Source of the DNA: Paenibacillus sp. 32O-W
GTDB taxonomy: Bacteria; Bacillota; Bacilli; Paenibacillales; NBRC-103111
Reading direction: 5' to 3'
Length of the DNA stretch: 64,000 nucleotides
Assembly: GCF_007679495.1 (NCBI RefSeq)
Contig: NZ_VEGP01000004.1
Coordinates: 1 to 64,000 of the forward strand
Shown here one piece after another: positions 44,790 to 53,166 of this stretch. Under the pieces are notes generated by a model, which did no database searches, was not told the DNA's origin, and worked only from the letters and a program-made list of their open reading frames with translations. Made by a program: the position numbers and the translations under genes. How positions within the stretch are numbered: the first letter of the stretch is position 1; every line of letters starts with the position of its first letter.

Positions 44790-45284
44790 TTAATCGTTTC
44801 CCCCTCTCTCCAACTGTATTTGGTGCTCCTCGACGTAATTACGATAGTCGTGTCCGTTGCAATAATTCAGAATGTCATCCGCAATTTCCGGGTATAGCTG
44901 AACAGAGCCCAATTCCGATAACGGTACCCATTTAACACCTGTCTGGGCCGAGTCGGGACGGTCCGGGAGACGGGGAACAGAGCCGTCCTTAAGCCGGCAG
45001 GCGAAGGTAATACCAACGGAATGAACATCCCCATAAATGTAGTTGTTCTTGGCCGGCTGATATTCATAGACGAAGGCAACCGGGCCAACGTCAATATCAA
45101 CGGAAGCCTCCTCTCTGGCTTCTCTAATAGCGGCTTCAACCAGCGTTTCCCCGGGTTCCACTCCTCCCGCCGGAAGATTGTAGTGAACTCCGTCATCCTG
45201 CTCATTTCTGAACTCTACGAGCAGGATCGATTGCTCCTCAATAATTAAAGCGGCGGCTCTAAGTCTGATTTTCTCCAATCCCAT
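44790..45284 (-). CDS. Nudix hydrolase
   Basis: A 164-residue Nudix-fold pyrophosphohydrolase. The Nudix box reads GGVEPGETLVEAAIREAREE, which follows G-x5-E-x7-REUxEE, with Ser where the last Gly is usual (EEASVDI). IRLRAAALIIEEQSILLVEF is the typical first strand. Substrate could be a nucleotide derivative; not readable. The frame is open to 45347, but ATG 45284 begins right at the domain; GGGAGG lies close to it. It stands alone, with no neighbouring gene in its operon. Confidence 0.88.
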   Translation of the reverse strand: MGLEKIRLRAAALIIEEQSILLVEFRNEQDDGVHYNLPAGGVEPGETLVEAAIREAREEASVDIDVGPVAFVYEYQPAKNNYIYGDVHSVGITFACRLKDGSVPRLPDRPDSAQTGVKWVPLSELGSVQLYPEIADDILNYCNGHDYRNYVEEHQIQLERGGND

Positions 45285-45517
45285 TTCCCTCCCATTGAAT
45301 CGTTGCGTTCGCCACGAGTCTCCAGTCTTGGAGGCGGCTTGAGGCAAAAATAATTATCCGGTTGGACCTATTCGTTAGCCTCATACCGGTTATGATCATG
45401 GTGTCTGACTAACCGCCGCCATACAGCGCCCCAATGCGTTCCGATTGGCGCGCGTTTTTTAAAAAAAGTGAAACAGGGCCTGCTTAAATTCCCTATGCCA
45501 ACTTGGTTTAAGAACAT

Positions 45518-45841
45518 TCAGCGATGGAGCGAGTTCCGTCCCGCTTGCTTCGCTTTGCCGATTTCCTCGGTGACCACGAAGGCTAAATCGTCGTTGCCGA
45601 ACATGGATAACACGCCGAGCAAAGTATCATCCGGAATATCTCCGGCTTCTTCCTTGGGCACGGTTAGTTCCAACGCTTGCTGCAGAGCAGGATTGGCAGC
45701 CTGATCAGGATAGGCCCGCAGGTATAGCTCTACCGGATCCAGGTCGTGGTTGATGCACCATTGGGCGAATATAAGGATCATCATTTGCTCGTCCCGTTCA
45801 TAATTGGCGATGATTTGCTCTTCCATCTCTTTGCGGCCCAT
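45518..45841 (-). CDS. conserved-looking hypothetical protein, 107 residues
   Basis: A soluble acidic protein (MGRKEMEEQIIANYERDEQ start; middle LDPVELYLRAYPDQAANPALQQAL). No domain recognised. The start at 45841 has AGGGG nine bases upstream; the frame continues to 45943 but a TATAAT box on this strand lies at 45876-45881, between the longer start and this one, which argues for the short form. It is divergent from the IF-3-like gene. Codon use and composition look normal for the window. Confidence 0.65.
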   Translation of the reverse strand: MGRKEMEEQIIANYERDEQMMILIFAQWCINHDLDPVELYLRAYPDQAANPALQQALELTVPKEEAGDIPDDTLLGVLSMFGNDDLAFVVTEEIGKAKQAGRNSLHR

Positions 45842-45875
45842 TGAAAAATCCCCTTCCAGGCGGTAATATGGGTTC

Positions 45876-45905
45876 ATTATAGCGAAAGTACAGGTGGATT
45901 CACAA
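45876..45905 (-). promoter_or_regulatory. minus-strand promoter overlapping the IF-3-like start
   Basis: On the minus strand TTGTGA (45900-45905) and TATAAT (45876-45881) are 18 bp apart. The -35 box touches the start codon of the divergent plus-strand gene at 45905, so transcription of the two genes may interfere. Confidence 0.5.
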
Positions 45906-46378
45906 TGATTAAAAATGAAAAAATCAAAGCCGCCGAGGTTCATCTGACCGGTGTGGATGGAGAGGACTTGGGCATCGTTGCAACATCTGAAGCTCTGGCC
46001 ATGGCCAGAAAGCTGAAGGTGGATCTCGTATGCACCTCTTTAATGAGTAGTCCCCCGCCCTGCCGATTAATTCGTGCGGGAGCCGCCAAGCAGGAGGCAC
46101 AGCAGGAACGCAAACGCGAGCAGAAGCCCAAGCTCAAGGAAATTCGGCTGACTCCGAAAATAGAAGCACATGATTACGAAACGAAAAAGCAGCAGGCGGA
46201 GCGAATGCTGAAATCAGGCCATTCGGTATGGCTCGTTGTGCGCATTCAAGGGAAGGAAGGTCCGCAGGCGAAGGAGCTGCTGGAGGAATTGACGAAGGAT
46301 TTAAGCGCGGCGGGCCGCAGGAAGACGGGGATTCAGCTCAGCGGCAAACAGGCGGCGGTGCAGGTGGACCCGATTTAA
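45905..46378 (+). CDS. translation initiation factor IF-3 paralogue
   Basis: A 157-residue protein aligning along its length with IF-3. N-terminal domain: MIKNEKIKAAEVHLTGVDGE, LGIVATSEALAMARKLKVDL. A Lys/Arg/Gln-rich linker (about 60-75) and the C-terminal domain follow: KEIRLTPKIEAHDYETKKQQ and AERMLKSGHSVWLVVRIQGKEG. Canonical IF-3 has PPVCRIMDYGKF at the end of the N-domain; here it is PPPCRLIRAGAA, and the C-terminal residues are short. It is therefore a divergent second copy rather than housekeeping infC, which normally sits with rpmI-rplT. May modulate initiation or bind ribosomes in special conditions (inference). Confidence 0.8.
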   Translation: MIKNEKIKAAEVHLTGVDGEDLGIVATSEALAMARKLKVDLVCTSLMSSPPPCRLIRAGAAKQEAQQERKREQKPKLKEIRLTPKIEAHDYETKKQQAERMLKSGHSVWLVVRIQGKEGPQAKELLEELTKDLSAAGRRKTGIQLSGKQAAVQVDPI

Positions 46379-46397
46379 TTTCATAGAATTAAAGGGA

Positions 46398-46436
46398 AAG
46401 GGCTTGCTGAAGGGGAGTGTTGTTCAGCAAGCCCTT
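46398..46436 (+). terminator. hairpin after the IF-3-like gene
   Basis: AAGGGCTTGCTGAA (46398-46411) and TTCAGCAAGCCCTT (46423-46436) form a perfect 14 bp stem; the T-run after it is weak (TTAACT). Probably a bidirectional terminator. Confidence 0.6.
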
Positions 46437-46537
46437 AACTGAAATAGCTGATTCTAGTGAAGGTTTTCCCGGCTATTTTCAGTAGAATGGAAAAAATGTT
46501 AATTAACCTCAAGATCAATTGAATAACAAATTAAGCT

Positions 46538-47719
46538 TTATGGGTTATGAGATTTCGGGAATGGAGGCTCTTCATCCAATACAATGATTCTGCCGGTAAT
46601 CACTCCGTTTTCGTCCCTGTGGAATAGCACCGCCCTGTAGATATCGTCAGCCCCCCCGCTGATGGAGAGCCGTCTATCCGAAAAACCAATTTGTCCTTCC
46701 TCGAACAACTGCTCAGGAGACTCCGTAGTGCTCCGACCATCGTCAAAAGTATAAATGATATTTCCCGCATCGTCATAGCTTACTTCCTTCACGGATTCGG
46801 GAATAGTTTCGCCGATCCTCTCGCCGTTACGTATCTTGGCCTTAAAATCTCTCATCCAGTTTCCCCATTCTTCTTCTGCATCGGTGTAGCGTTCGTTACT
46901 TCTCCAAGACGATAAAAGTGATTCCAAATAAGCTTCCGCCTTGACTGGGTCCGCTTTTGCCGCGTCGAGAGGGAGATCGAACAGCACCGCGGCGCCGGGA
47001 TAGTCTTCTCTAGGTTGGATTTCCCCTGTAATTTCGTCATATCTAAACGCCTTGATGCTATAAAACGTGGTGCCGCTGCTGATCGCCAAATACACACCTT
47101 TGTCTGCAAATATTTCCACCTGATCGCATTCAAGGAGTCTGTACATGACGCCATCTATAACGGTCTCGCTGTATGCGCCGCTCATGGAAGCGATGTTAAA
47201 CTGCCCTGGGTTCAGGCCTTTGATCAACGGCGAAACGAAGAACCGCTCCTTGCCATATTCAGGATCACGAGTATCCGGCATCGGCTTGCCATCCTGTCTC
47301 GCTATCGATACAACCACATATGTCCGGCCAGGATATATTTCCTCCGCGGAATGGGGAAATTCACTAAGACCTGCCCCCGAAACGAGACCATGCAGCGTAA
47401 AACGATAGTCTCCGGAAGTTTTAGTTTGATTAATTTGAATGGCATCTTTGCTCTCAAACGCATCCGCTAACAGCTTATCGCCCAAATGGTCGACGATTTG
47501 CTTGGCGCTGAATAACTGAGCGGCTGCATAAGCCGATACGGACAGTGCTAGCAGCAATACAGCGGCTAATAATCCAGCGGATAATCTTTTTCTATATTTA
47601 TGCTTCATCTGACTGCGCTCCTTTAATTGATGGATTAGGCTCTCATTCAACTTGTCTTCGGGCTCAGCTGTGGAAGCTAAAGATTGTTTGAGCAATCGCT
47701 CCCAATCCGCGTCCTTCAT
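46538..47719 (-). CDS. anti-sigma-factor-like membrane protein
   Basis: A 393-residue protein with a cytoplasmic N-terminus (MKDADWERLLKQSLASTAEP), one TM helix near residues 46-66 (AGLLAAVLLLALSVSAYAAA) and a large exported domain. The layout and start are those of anti-sigma (DUF4179-like) proteins encoded after ECF sigma genes. Its ATG overlaps by 4 bp the stop of the ECF sigma remnant upstream, the usual sigma/anti-sigma coupling. With the sigma gene reduced to its last helix-turn-helix, this protein has lost its natural partner and may be free to decay. Confidence 0.72.
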   Translation of the reverse strand: MKDADWERLLKQSLASTAEPEDKLNESLIHQLKERSQMKHKYRKRLSAGLLAAVLLLALSVSAYAAAQLFSAKQIVDHLGDKLLADAFESKDAIQINQTKTSGDYRFTLHGLVSGAGLSEFPHSAEEIYPGRTYVVVSIARQDGKPMPDTRDPEYGKERFFVSPLIKGLNPGQFNIASMSGAYSETVIDGVMYRLLECDQVEIFADKGVYLAISSGTTFYSIKAFRYDEITGEIQPREDYPGAAVLFDLPLDAAKADPVKAEAYLESLLSSWRSNERYTDAEEEWGNWMRDFKAKIRNGERIGETIPESVKEVSYDDAGNIIYTFDDGRSTTESPEQLFEEGQIGFSDRRLSISGGADDIYRAVLFHRDENGVITGRIIVLDEEPPFPKSHNP

Positions 47720-47859
47720 GGGGAATCTACCTCCAATACTTTTCTCATTGTCTTGCGAGCTTTATGTAGTCTGCTCTTCACCGTTCCCGGTGGAATTCTC
47801 AGTGCCGAATAAGTTCTTTCAGCGTTAATACGGTGTAAAAGAAAAATTCCTTTTGACAT
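47716..47859 (-). pseudogene. ECF sigma factor remnant, region 4 only
   Basis: A 47-codon frame encodes GIFLLHRINAERTYSALRIP then PGTVKSRLHKARKTMRKVLE, clearly the C-terminal sigma-4 helix-turn-helix of an ECF sigma factor. Region 2 and most of the linker are absent, an in-frame stop lies directly upstream of the ATG, and the helix before ALRIPPG appears shortened. It overlaps the anti-sigma-like start by 4 bp. It is therefore a truncated gene, not an intact small protein. Confidence 0.75.
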
Positions 47860-48051
47860 AAAAAGCTTCCGCTAATACCGGGCTATTTATCTTCGAAAAG
47901 GTCCGGTAGGAGCTTTAAATATAAAATCTTTGGGGCTATGGGTGGTTCCACTTCGTTTTGATAAGGTGGCGTGGGATGTGGGATGAAATAGACGATATCG
48001 GACCTATCTATTGAATGGTTGGCACGAGTCTGCGAAGCATAGGCGGGGGGG

Positions 48052-48235
48052 CTTACGGAACTGAGCGACGTTATTGGGCGAAAAAGGGTCAGGTTCGAAA
48101 TCTTACGGAACGGAGAGACGTTATTGCGTTCAAATTGCGAGTATTTTGATTCTGATTGCTCAAATAGAGGCGCTCAGTTCCGTTGTATACTATAAAGACG
48201 CCTGATGAAAGAAATAAGGCTGCAGAGTTCCGTTG
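48052..48235. repeat. four copies of a 25 bp element, two in each orientation
   Basis: CTTACGGAACTGAGCGACG (48052), CTTACGGAACGGAGAGACG (48102), and in reverse orientation CGCTCAGTTCCGTTG (48171-48185) and GCAGAGTTCCGTTG (48222-48235). The two direct and two inverted copies could fold against each other. The gene-free stretch 47860-48506 holds nothing else I can name. Confidence 0.65.
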
Positions 48236-48506
48236 CGGTGACGGATGAGCCAAGGGGAGGTCCGAATCTTGCAAGCAACGCCTGACGATAACTCCAACAT
48301 GAAGCGGCATCAAGAGGAAGATTCAGATCCCGTTTTCTTGTCGAAGATTATAATTGGTCTGCAACAATTCTATTAAAATATGCTTGTCTGGGTCCCTGGA
48401 TATCCAACGCATATCGAAATTTGTCTTCCCGGTTGGAAAAGTGTACATTAAATATAGTTGTGAAGGTAAAGTACTTTGGTCAATCAGGAAGAGGAGGAGT
48501 TATACA

Positions 48507-49592
48507 ATGACAGCCAACTCGGCTCGTATGCTTGTTTTTGTCGGCTCTTATGCGGAAGCTTCAGATAGCGGGGTGTACGTTTATTCTCTCGACAGCACTA
48601 CAGGGAAGCTGGCTCTGTTGGATCAAGCGGCGGGGTTGAAGAACCCGACGTTCTTAAACCTCGATGCCGAACGGTTAAAGCTGTATTCTATCGAAGAAAC
48701 CGAGACCGCCGCAGGACGTTCGGGAGGTGCTGTTTCGTTCGGCATTGACCCCCGGCAAGGAACGATTACCCGGCTGAATCAGGCTGCTACGGTTGATTCT
48801 CCAACCTGCCATATTCAGAGAGATGCGGAGGACCGTTATCTGGTTGTAGCCAGCTACCACGGAGGGAAGGTAGGCCTGCTCTCTCTTCACGAGGACGGAA
48901 CCGTCGGCAAGCTTCTCGATACGAAGCAGCACGAAGGCCGCAGCGTTCATCCCGAACGCCAGACCCAGCCCCATCCTCATTCGGCCTTCTTCAGCCCGGA
49001 CGAACAATATGTTTATGTGCCGGATTTAGGCCTCGACCGCATTATGACTTACCGCATCGATAAGGTGAAGGAAGCCTTGGTACATATCGGCGAGACAGAA
49101 ATTCATCCGGGAGCGGGGCCCCGTCATCTCGTTTTCCATCCGGAAGGCAAATATGCCTATGTTATTAACGAATTGGATTCGACGATCACTTCCTTGCGTT
49201 ACGATGCTTCGACGGGGAAGCTCCAGCCGATGGAGACCGTTCCGACGCTGCCTGCGGATTACCATGGGGAAAATACATGTGCCGAAATTACAATATCGCG
49301 GGATGGCCGTTTCCTGTACGGCTCGAACCGGGGACATGACAGCATAGCGGTCTATTCCGTTGATGGAGAATCCGGCCGGCTGACCCTGATTGAACATGTA
49401 TCGACCGAAGGAAAGCATCCCCGCCATTTCGCGCTGACCCCCGACGGAGATTTCTTGATCGCGGCTAATCGGGATACGAATAATTTGACGGTATTCCGGG
49501 TGGACCGGGAGAGCGGCAAGCTGACGTTTACCGGCAGCTCCGTTCCGGTTCCCAAGCCGGTTTGTGTGCAGATGGCCTATTTTTCCGCATAA
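48507..49592 (+). CDS. pgl: 6-phosphogluconolactonase, beta-propeller (Pgl/YkgB) type
   Basis: A 361-residue lactonase-family seven-bladed beta-propeller, hydrolysing 6-phosphogluconolactone in the oxidative pentose phosphate pathway. Family motifs include VFVGSYAEASDSGVYVYSLD at the start, PHPHSAFFSPDEQYVYVPDL, GAGPRHLVFHPEGKYAYVIN, EITISRDGRFLYGSNRGHDS and HPRHFALTPDGDFLIAANRD. The frame is open to 48354, but ATG 48507 follows GAGGAGG and begins the propeller, so I use it. Single gene with its own terminator. Confidence 0.88.
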   Translation: MTANSARMLVFVGSYAEASDSGVYVYSLDSTTGKLALLDQAAGLKNPTFLNLDAERLKLYSIEETETAAGRSGGAVSFGIDPRQGTITRLNQAATVDSPTCHIQRDAEDRYLVVASYHGGKVGLLSLHEDGTVGKLLDTKQHEGRSVHPERQTQPHPHSAFFSPDEQYVYVPDLGLDRIMTYRIDKVKEALVHIGETEIHPGAGPRHLVFHPEGKYAYVINELDSTITSLRYDASTGKLQPMETVPTLPADYHGENTCAEITISRDGRFLYGSNRGHDSIAVYSVDGESGRLTLIEHVSTEGKHPRHFALTPDGDFLIAANRDTNNLTVFRVDRESGKLTFTGSSVPVPKPVCVQMAYFSA

Positions 49593-49627
49593 TTTATGCC
49601 TGAGAAAGCTCAATAGCACGTAAATTA

Positions 49628-49673
49628 GGGAAAGCAGCGGTTTCAGTCCGAAACGCTGTTTTCCTGTTTTTTT
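49628..49673 (+). terminator. terminator after pgl
   Basis: GGAAAGCAGCGGTTTC pairs with GAAACGCTGTTTTCC, with small internal mismatches, followed by seven T. Confidence 0.7.
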
Positions 49674-49820
49674 GCATTGGCTAAAAGTCCCGGGTAACTC
49701 TCGCGAAGTAATGGTTAAGCCAATATCGAAGCAATGTCATGATGAGCGACCGCGCTTAGAGGAAGGTTTAGACAACCGACTCCGTTGGAGTGCGGGCGGA
49801 TACGTTCCGAAGGTGAATTT

Positions 49821-49892
49821 CCTGCGATAATGCATCAATTTTGAAGCGATTCATACCGCTCGTGAGAAAAGCCTGCGATAATACATCAATTT
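49821..49892. repeat. direct repeat, two copies 51 bp apart
   Basis: CCTGCGATAATGCATCAATT at 49821 and CCTGCGATAATACATCAATT at 49872. Non-coding. A further short match to the 120 bp repeat family (GGGATAATAGTCGAAGGCCG) lies at 50041-50070. Nothing else is seen in 49674-50186. Confidence 0.6.
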
Positions 49893-50186
49893 CGGTCTCA
49901 AATCACCCGATTACCCCTGGAACGAGAAAAAAGATGTATTTTTTCAGGCTTTGCTGCGGACATGGAGCTAACCAGCCAAAAGCGTGCAGATTTGCATGCT
50001 TTTCAGCGGTCGTGGCAGTGAAATGGACAAAACCCTGCCTTAAGGGGATAATAGTCGAAGGCCGGCGAATGACAAATATTGTGCAACAATTGGTCATACT
50101 TTTTTGCTGCAATGACGTAAACAACGATCAAAAAATGATACAATATTACCTGTTCTATGAGATTCAACAGGAAAAGAGGAAAACAG

Positions 50187-51407
50187 ATGGAAACCATTCA
50201 ACAAGCGATCCGCCGGAAAGCTGCCGGATGTACGTGCGGGAATCATCATCCGCTGGCACTGGAGACAATCATGATCGAAGCGGGTGCTTTAAAATATGTA
50301 GCTCCCTATTTAATAGAAAACTCCTGGAGGCGAACGGTTATCGTTGCCGATGACCATACCTGTGAGGCGGCGGGCCAACAGTTGATGGACCGCTTGTCTG
50401 CAGCGGGGATAGATTGTCATCTATGTCTGGTTAAGCCTGATCGGCAGGGGGATGTGGTGGCGGATGAGGCGGCGCTCGTTCAAGTGATGCTCGAGATTTC
50501 GCCGGACGATGACATTCTTGTTGCAGTGGGGGCAGGCACTATTCATGATATGGTCCGATGGATCGCCAGTAAAATGAACAAGCCTTTCGTTTCGGTTCCC
50601 ACGGCTCCATCCGTTGACGGCTTTACTTCCAAAGGAGCCCCGATTCTGATCCGGGGGGAGAAGAAGACGATTCCGGCCGGAGCACCGGTCGCCCTGTTCG
50701 CGGACCTGGAGGTTCTGGCCAAGGCTCCGGCTGCACTGATCGCCGCGGGCTATGGCGACATGCTGGGCAAATATACGTCCTTGTTCGACTGGACCTTTTC
50801 TCACTGGATAGCAGACGAGCCTTACTGTCCGGCAGCGGCAGAGATAACCGCGGAAGCATTATCCGCCTGTGTTGACCATACAGAAGAAATCGCCAGAAGA
50901 AGCGAGGAAGGCATCCAGATTCTAATGAGCTCGCTGATCCAATCCGGATTGGCCATGCAGCTATTCGGACAATCGCACCCGGCCTCCGGCTCGGAGCATC
51001 ATTTATCCCACTATTGGGAAATGGAATATTTGCGTCTTGGAAAGAAGCAGCTGCTGCACGGAGCGAAGATCGGAGTGGCGAGCATGGAGATTTCCGCACT
51101 CTATCACAAGCTTGGCTCGTGCGGTGAATTTCCTCTTCGCTCCGGTTTGGAAAGCACGGATTTGGTTAAGGGAGATAGGATCCTTGCCCGCTGGGAAGAC
51201 ATCCGCAAGCGGATCAGCGAAATTCCGTCTCCCGATCGTCTGCGGGAATTGCTCGGACGAATGGAAGGGCCGACCGCTCCGGAGGAGCTGGGCATCGGCA
51301 GCGAGCTGCTGCAGCGCAGTATGCGGGAAGCTCACCGGGTTCGCGACCGATATACTTTGCTCAAAGCGTTCAATGAGCTTGGAGCGGGCTCTGCCCATCT
51401 GACCTAG
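50187..51407 (+). CDS. egsA: sn-glycerol-1-phosphate dehydrogenase (AraM/EgsA type)
   Basis: A 406-residue iron-alcohol-dehydrogenase-superfamily enzyme reducing dihydroxyacetone phosphate to sn-glycerol 1-phosphate. Nucleotide-binding ILVAVGAGTIHDMVRWIA and VSVPTAPSVDGFTSKGAPI are typical, and the metal ligands fit GYGDMLGKYTSLFDW (Asp) and ASGSEHHLSHYWEM (His). The N-terminus has CTCGNHHP, also seen in AraM proteins. ATG 50187 (after AAGAGG) is used instead of the open-frame start 50157. In Bacillus the product feeds heptaprenylglyceryl phosphate synthesis with PcrB, not seen here. Confidence 0.88.
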   Translation: METIQQAIRRKAAGCTCGNHHPLALETIMIEAGALKYVAPYLIENSWRRTVIVADDHTCEAAGQQLMDRLSAAGIDCHLCLVKPDRQGDVVADEAALVQVMLEISPDDDILVAVGAGTIHDMVRWIASKMNKPFVSVPTAPSVDGFTSKGAPILIRGEKKTIPAGAPVALFADLEVLAKAPAALIAAGYGDMLGKYTSLFDWTFSHWIADEPYCPAAAEITAEALSACVDHTEEIARRSEEGIQILMSSLIQSGLAMQLFGQSHPASGSEHHLSHYWEMEYLRLGKKQLLHGAKIGVASMEISALYHKLGSCGEFPLRSGLESTDLVKGDRILARWEDIRKRISEIPSPDRLRELLGRMEGPTAPEELGIGSELLQRSMREAHRVRDRYTLLKAFNELGAGSAHLT

Positions 51408-51449
51408 AAGCCGTAAGGGCTGCTGGAACATTTTGTGAGGGAGAACTTT

Positions 51450-52532
51450 ATGGAATTTTACGTTCATTATTTATCTTTCTTCGTCATTACTGCCGAAGGG
51501 GAGGACACAGCGTCCGGTAAACGGTACAGGCATTATCAAACCATGGATGCCGAGCAATATGAGGCCAGCGAGCTGAAGCAGTTTCTTGACGGGGAGTTCG
51601 CAAGAATCAGCAAAAGAAAAGTAGAGAGAAATCCGAGCTCAGAGCAGACTCCTACCAAAATCGGGCGGTTCGTGGTCGAACCCGGTCATGAATGGACGAG
51701 CAATCCGAATTATAATTTGTTCCAAGGATTACGGCAGGCGGGCAGTCCGGATGAATTTCAGCGGCTCGCCGACGATATGGTTCAAATGTACATGGATACG
51801 AGCGCTGTTCGTGGCGGAGCGTTCATAGTAGCGAGCGCCAAATTGCCGTCCTATTTCGACGAGCCCTTCGTCTTTGTCATGAAGTGCGATTTCGAGCCGA
51901 AGATTGCCCGGATTTCCGAAGTAAGCCTTGTGGCTCAGGTGGAAATGGCCATCAGCGCCCGCAACATCAAGTCGATTCAGTATCCCTATATGCCGGAGGA
52001 CGGAATGCTGGAGGAACAGGAGCTGAAAATCCATCAGGCTTCGCATGCCCGTTATTTTGAAGATTTCTTGAAGTTCGTCACCTATGAGAAGCCGATGCCC
52101 GAGATTGTGAATGAACAGGTTGTTCATATGGTGCATCAGTATATTGAGCAGAAATGGGAGGAGCAGTCCTCTGAGGAAAGACTGGATGAGGAAGAGAAGC
52201 TGGAGATATGGGCGGCGAGCGACAAGCGGGATAGCCTGCAGGAAAAGTGGGAGCACGAGCAGGTCATGGAGGCGGCTGTCCAGCTCACTCAGCATAAGCA
52301 GGATCTGGAGCTGAAATTCAAGCTGGACGGAGTCACGATCAAAGGGCAATTGGCCGATTATGGGAACAAACTGCACCTGGCCCGCCTGGGAGACCGGTAT
52401 GTCGTCCTCATTGAAGGGGATTCCTTTCAGTTCGAGAAGGGAGTATCCCCTGTAGAGCTGCTGAAGCCGCAAGAACTGACGGAGGTGCTGAAGAGAATCG
52501 ACGGGGAATCATCCGAATCGTCTTCGGAATAG
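51450..52532 (+). CDS. DUF3900-like / nucleoid-associated-like hypothetical protein
   Basis: A 360-residue soluble acidic protein with no TM helices. The start MEFYVHYLSFFVITAEGEDT, IVASAKLPSYFDEPFVFVMKCDF and a Glu-rich C-terminal half (EEQSSEERLDEEEKLEIWAA) recall the DUF3900 family and, more distantly, NdpA-type nucleoid-associated proteins; I am moderately sure of the former only. ATG 51450 has GGGAG six bases upstream, better than GTG 51435. It begins 43 bp after egsA on the same strand, so they may be co-transcribed. Confidence 0.65.
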   Translation: MEFYVHYLSFFVITAEGEDTASGKRYRHYQTMDAEQYEASELKQFLDGEFARISKRKVERNPSSEQTPTKIGRFVVEPGHEWTSNPNYNLFQGLRQAGSPDEFQRLADDMVQMYMDTSAVRGGAFIVASAKLPSYFDEPFVFVMKCDFEPKIARISEVSLVAQVEMAISARNIKSIQYPYMPEDGMLEEQELKIHQASHARYFEDFLKFVTYEKPMPEIVNEQVVHMVHQYIEQKWEEQSSEERLDEEEKLEIWAASDKRDSLQEKWEHEQVMEAAVQLTQHKQDLELKFKLDGVTIKGQLADYGNKLHLARLGDRYVVLIEGDSFQFEKGVSPVELLKPQELTEVLKRIDGESSESSSE

Positions 52533-52742
52533 CCTCGTATGGAAGCTGTGTGCTGGGGAAGCCGGATGCTTGGCCGGATTCCTTCAGCAACAGTGAAAAG
52601 CGGAGAATAAACCTTGAAATTTGTCCGCCACTTGGAAACGAAGATTTGACTTCGGTGCGATCCCCATTAATATTCGGTTTTCGTTAAGGGGATCATCCTC
52701 GTCCGGCGGCAGCCCATCATTCCGGCTCCACTATCGTACACC

Positions 52743-53111
52743 TCATTCTTTGTGATAACCATTTGCGAAATAAATATAAATCATGCCGATAGGGGCAATT
52801 AACGGACTAAACATATATAGCAACATTATTTTGATTAGTTTCCATATCACCATCAGAGGCAAAGCCAAAATAATAGCATAACCGCCCATCAAAGTATTAA
52901 TCAAGTCGTCCCATAAAACTGCCGCGAAAGGAAATAAAAAACCGGCTAATAAAAAATAGACCGTTAATAATGCACTGCTGCTATGCTGATCTTCAAAATT
53001 CATATACAGAAAAAAGCCCGTTACCGCAATCGAAATAAGGTACGACTTTACTAAATATTGAGTATTCACCCCCAAAAACAATTTTTTAAAAAGACCTAAA
53101 ATAGTAGACAA
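52743..53111 (-). CDS. small hypothetical membrane protein
   Basis: A 122-residue protein with three TM helices (YLISIAVTGFFLYM, LLTVYFLLAGFLFPFAAVLW, AIILALPLMVIWKLIKIMLLYMF). No family recognised. TTG 53111 is chosen: AAAGGAG lies nine bases upstream, and the longer frame to 53144 has no ribosome site. The gene is clearly more AT-rich than its neighbours, which suggests acquisition or relaxed selection. It follows the DMT exporter on the same strand with a 55 bp gap. Confidence 0.6.
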   Translation of the reverse strand: MSTILGLFKKLFLGVNTQYLVKSYLISIAVTGFFLYMNFEDQHSSSALLTVYFLLAGFLFPFAAVLWDDLINTLMGGYAIILALPLMVIWKLIKIMLLYMFSPLIAPIGMIYIYFANGYHKE

Positions 53112-53166
53112 TGCAAAATGCTCCTTTCTTAACGGATGGTCCACAGAAACTGATACAGTGTCTGTT

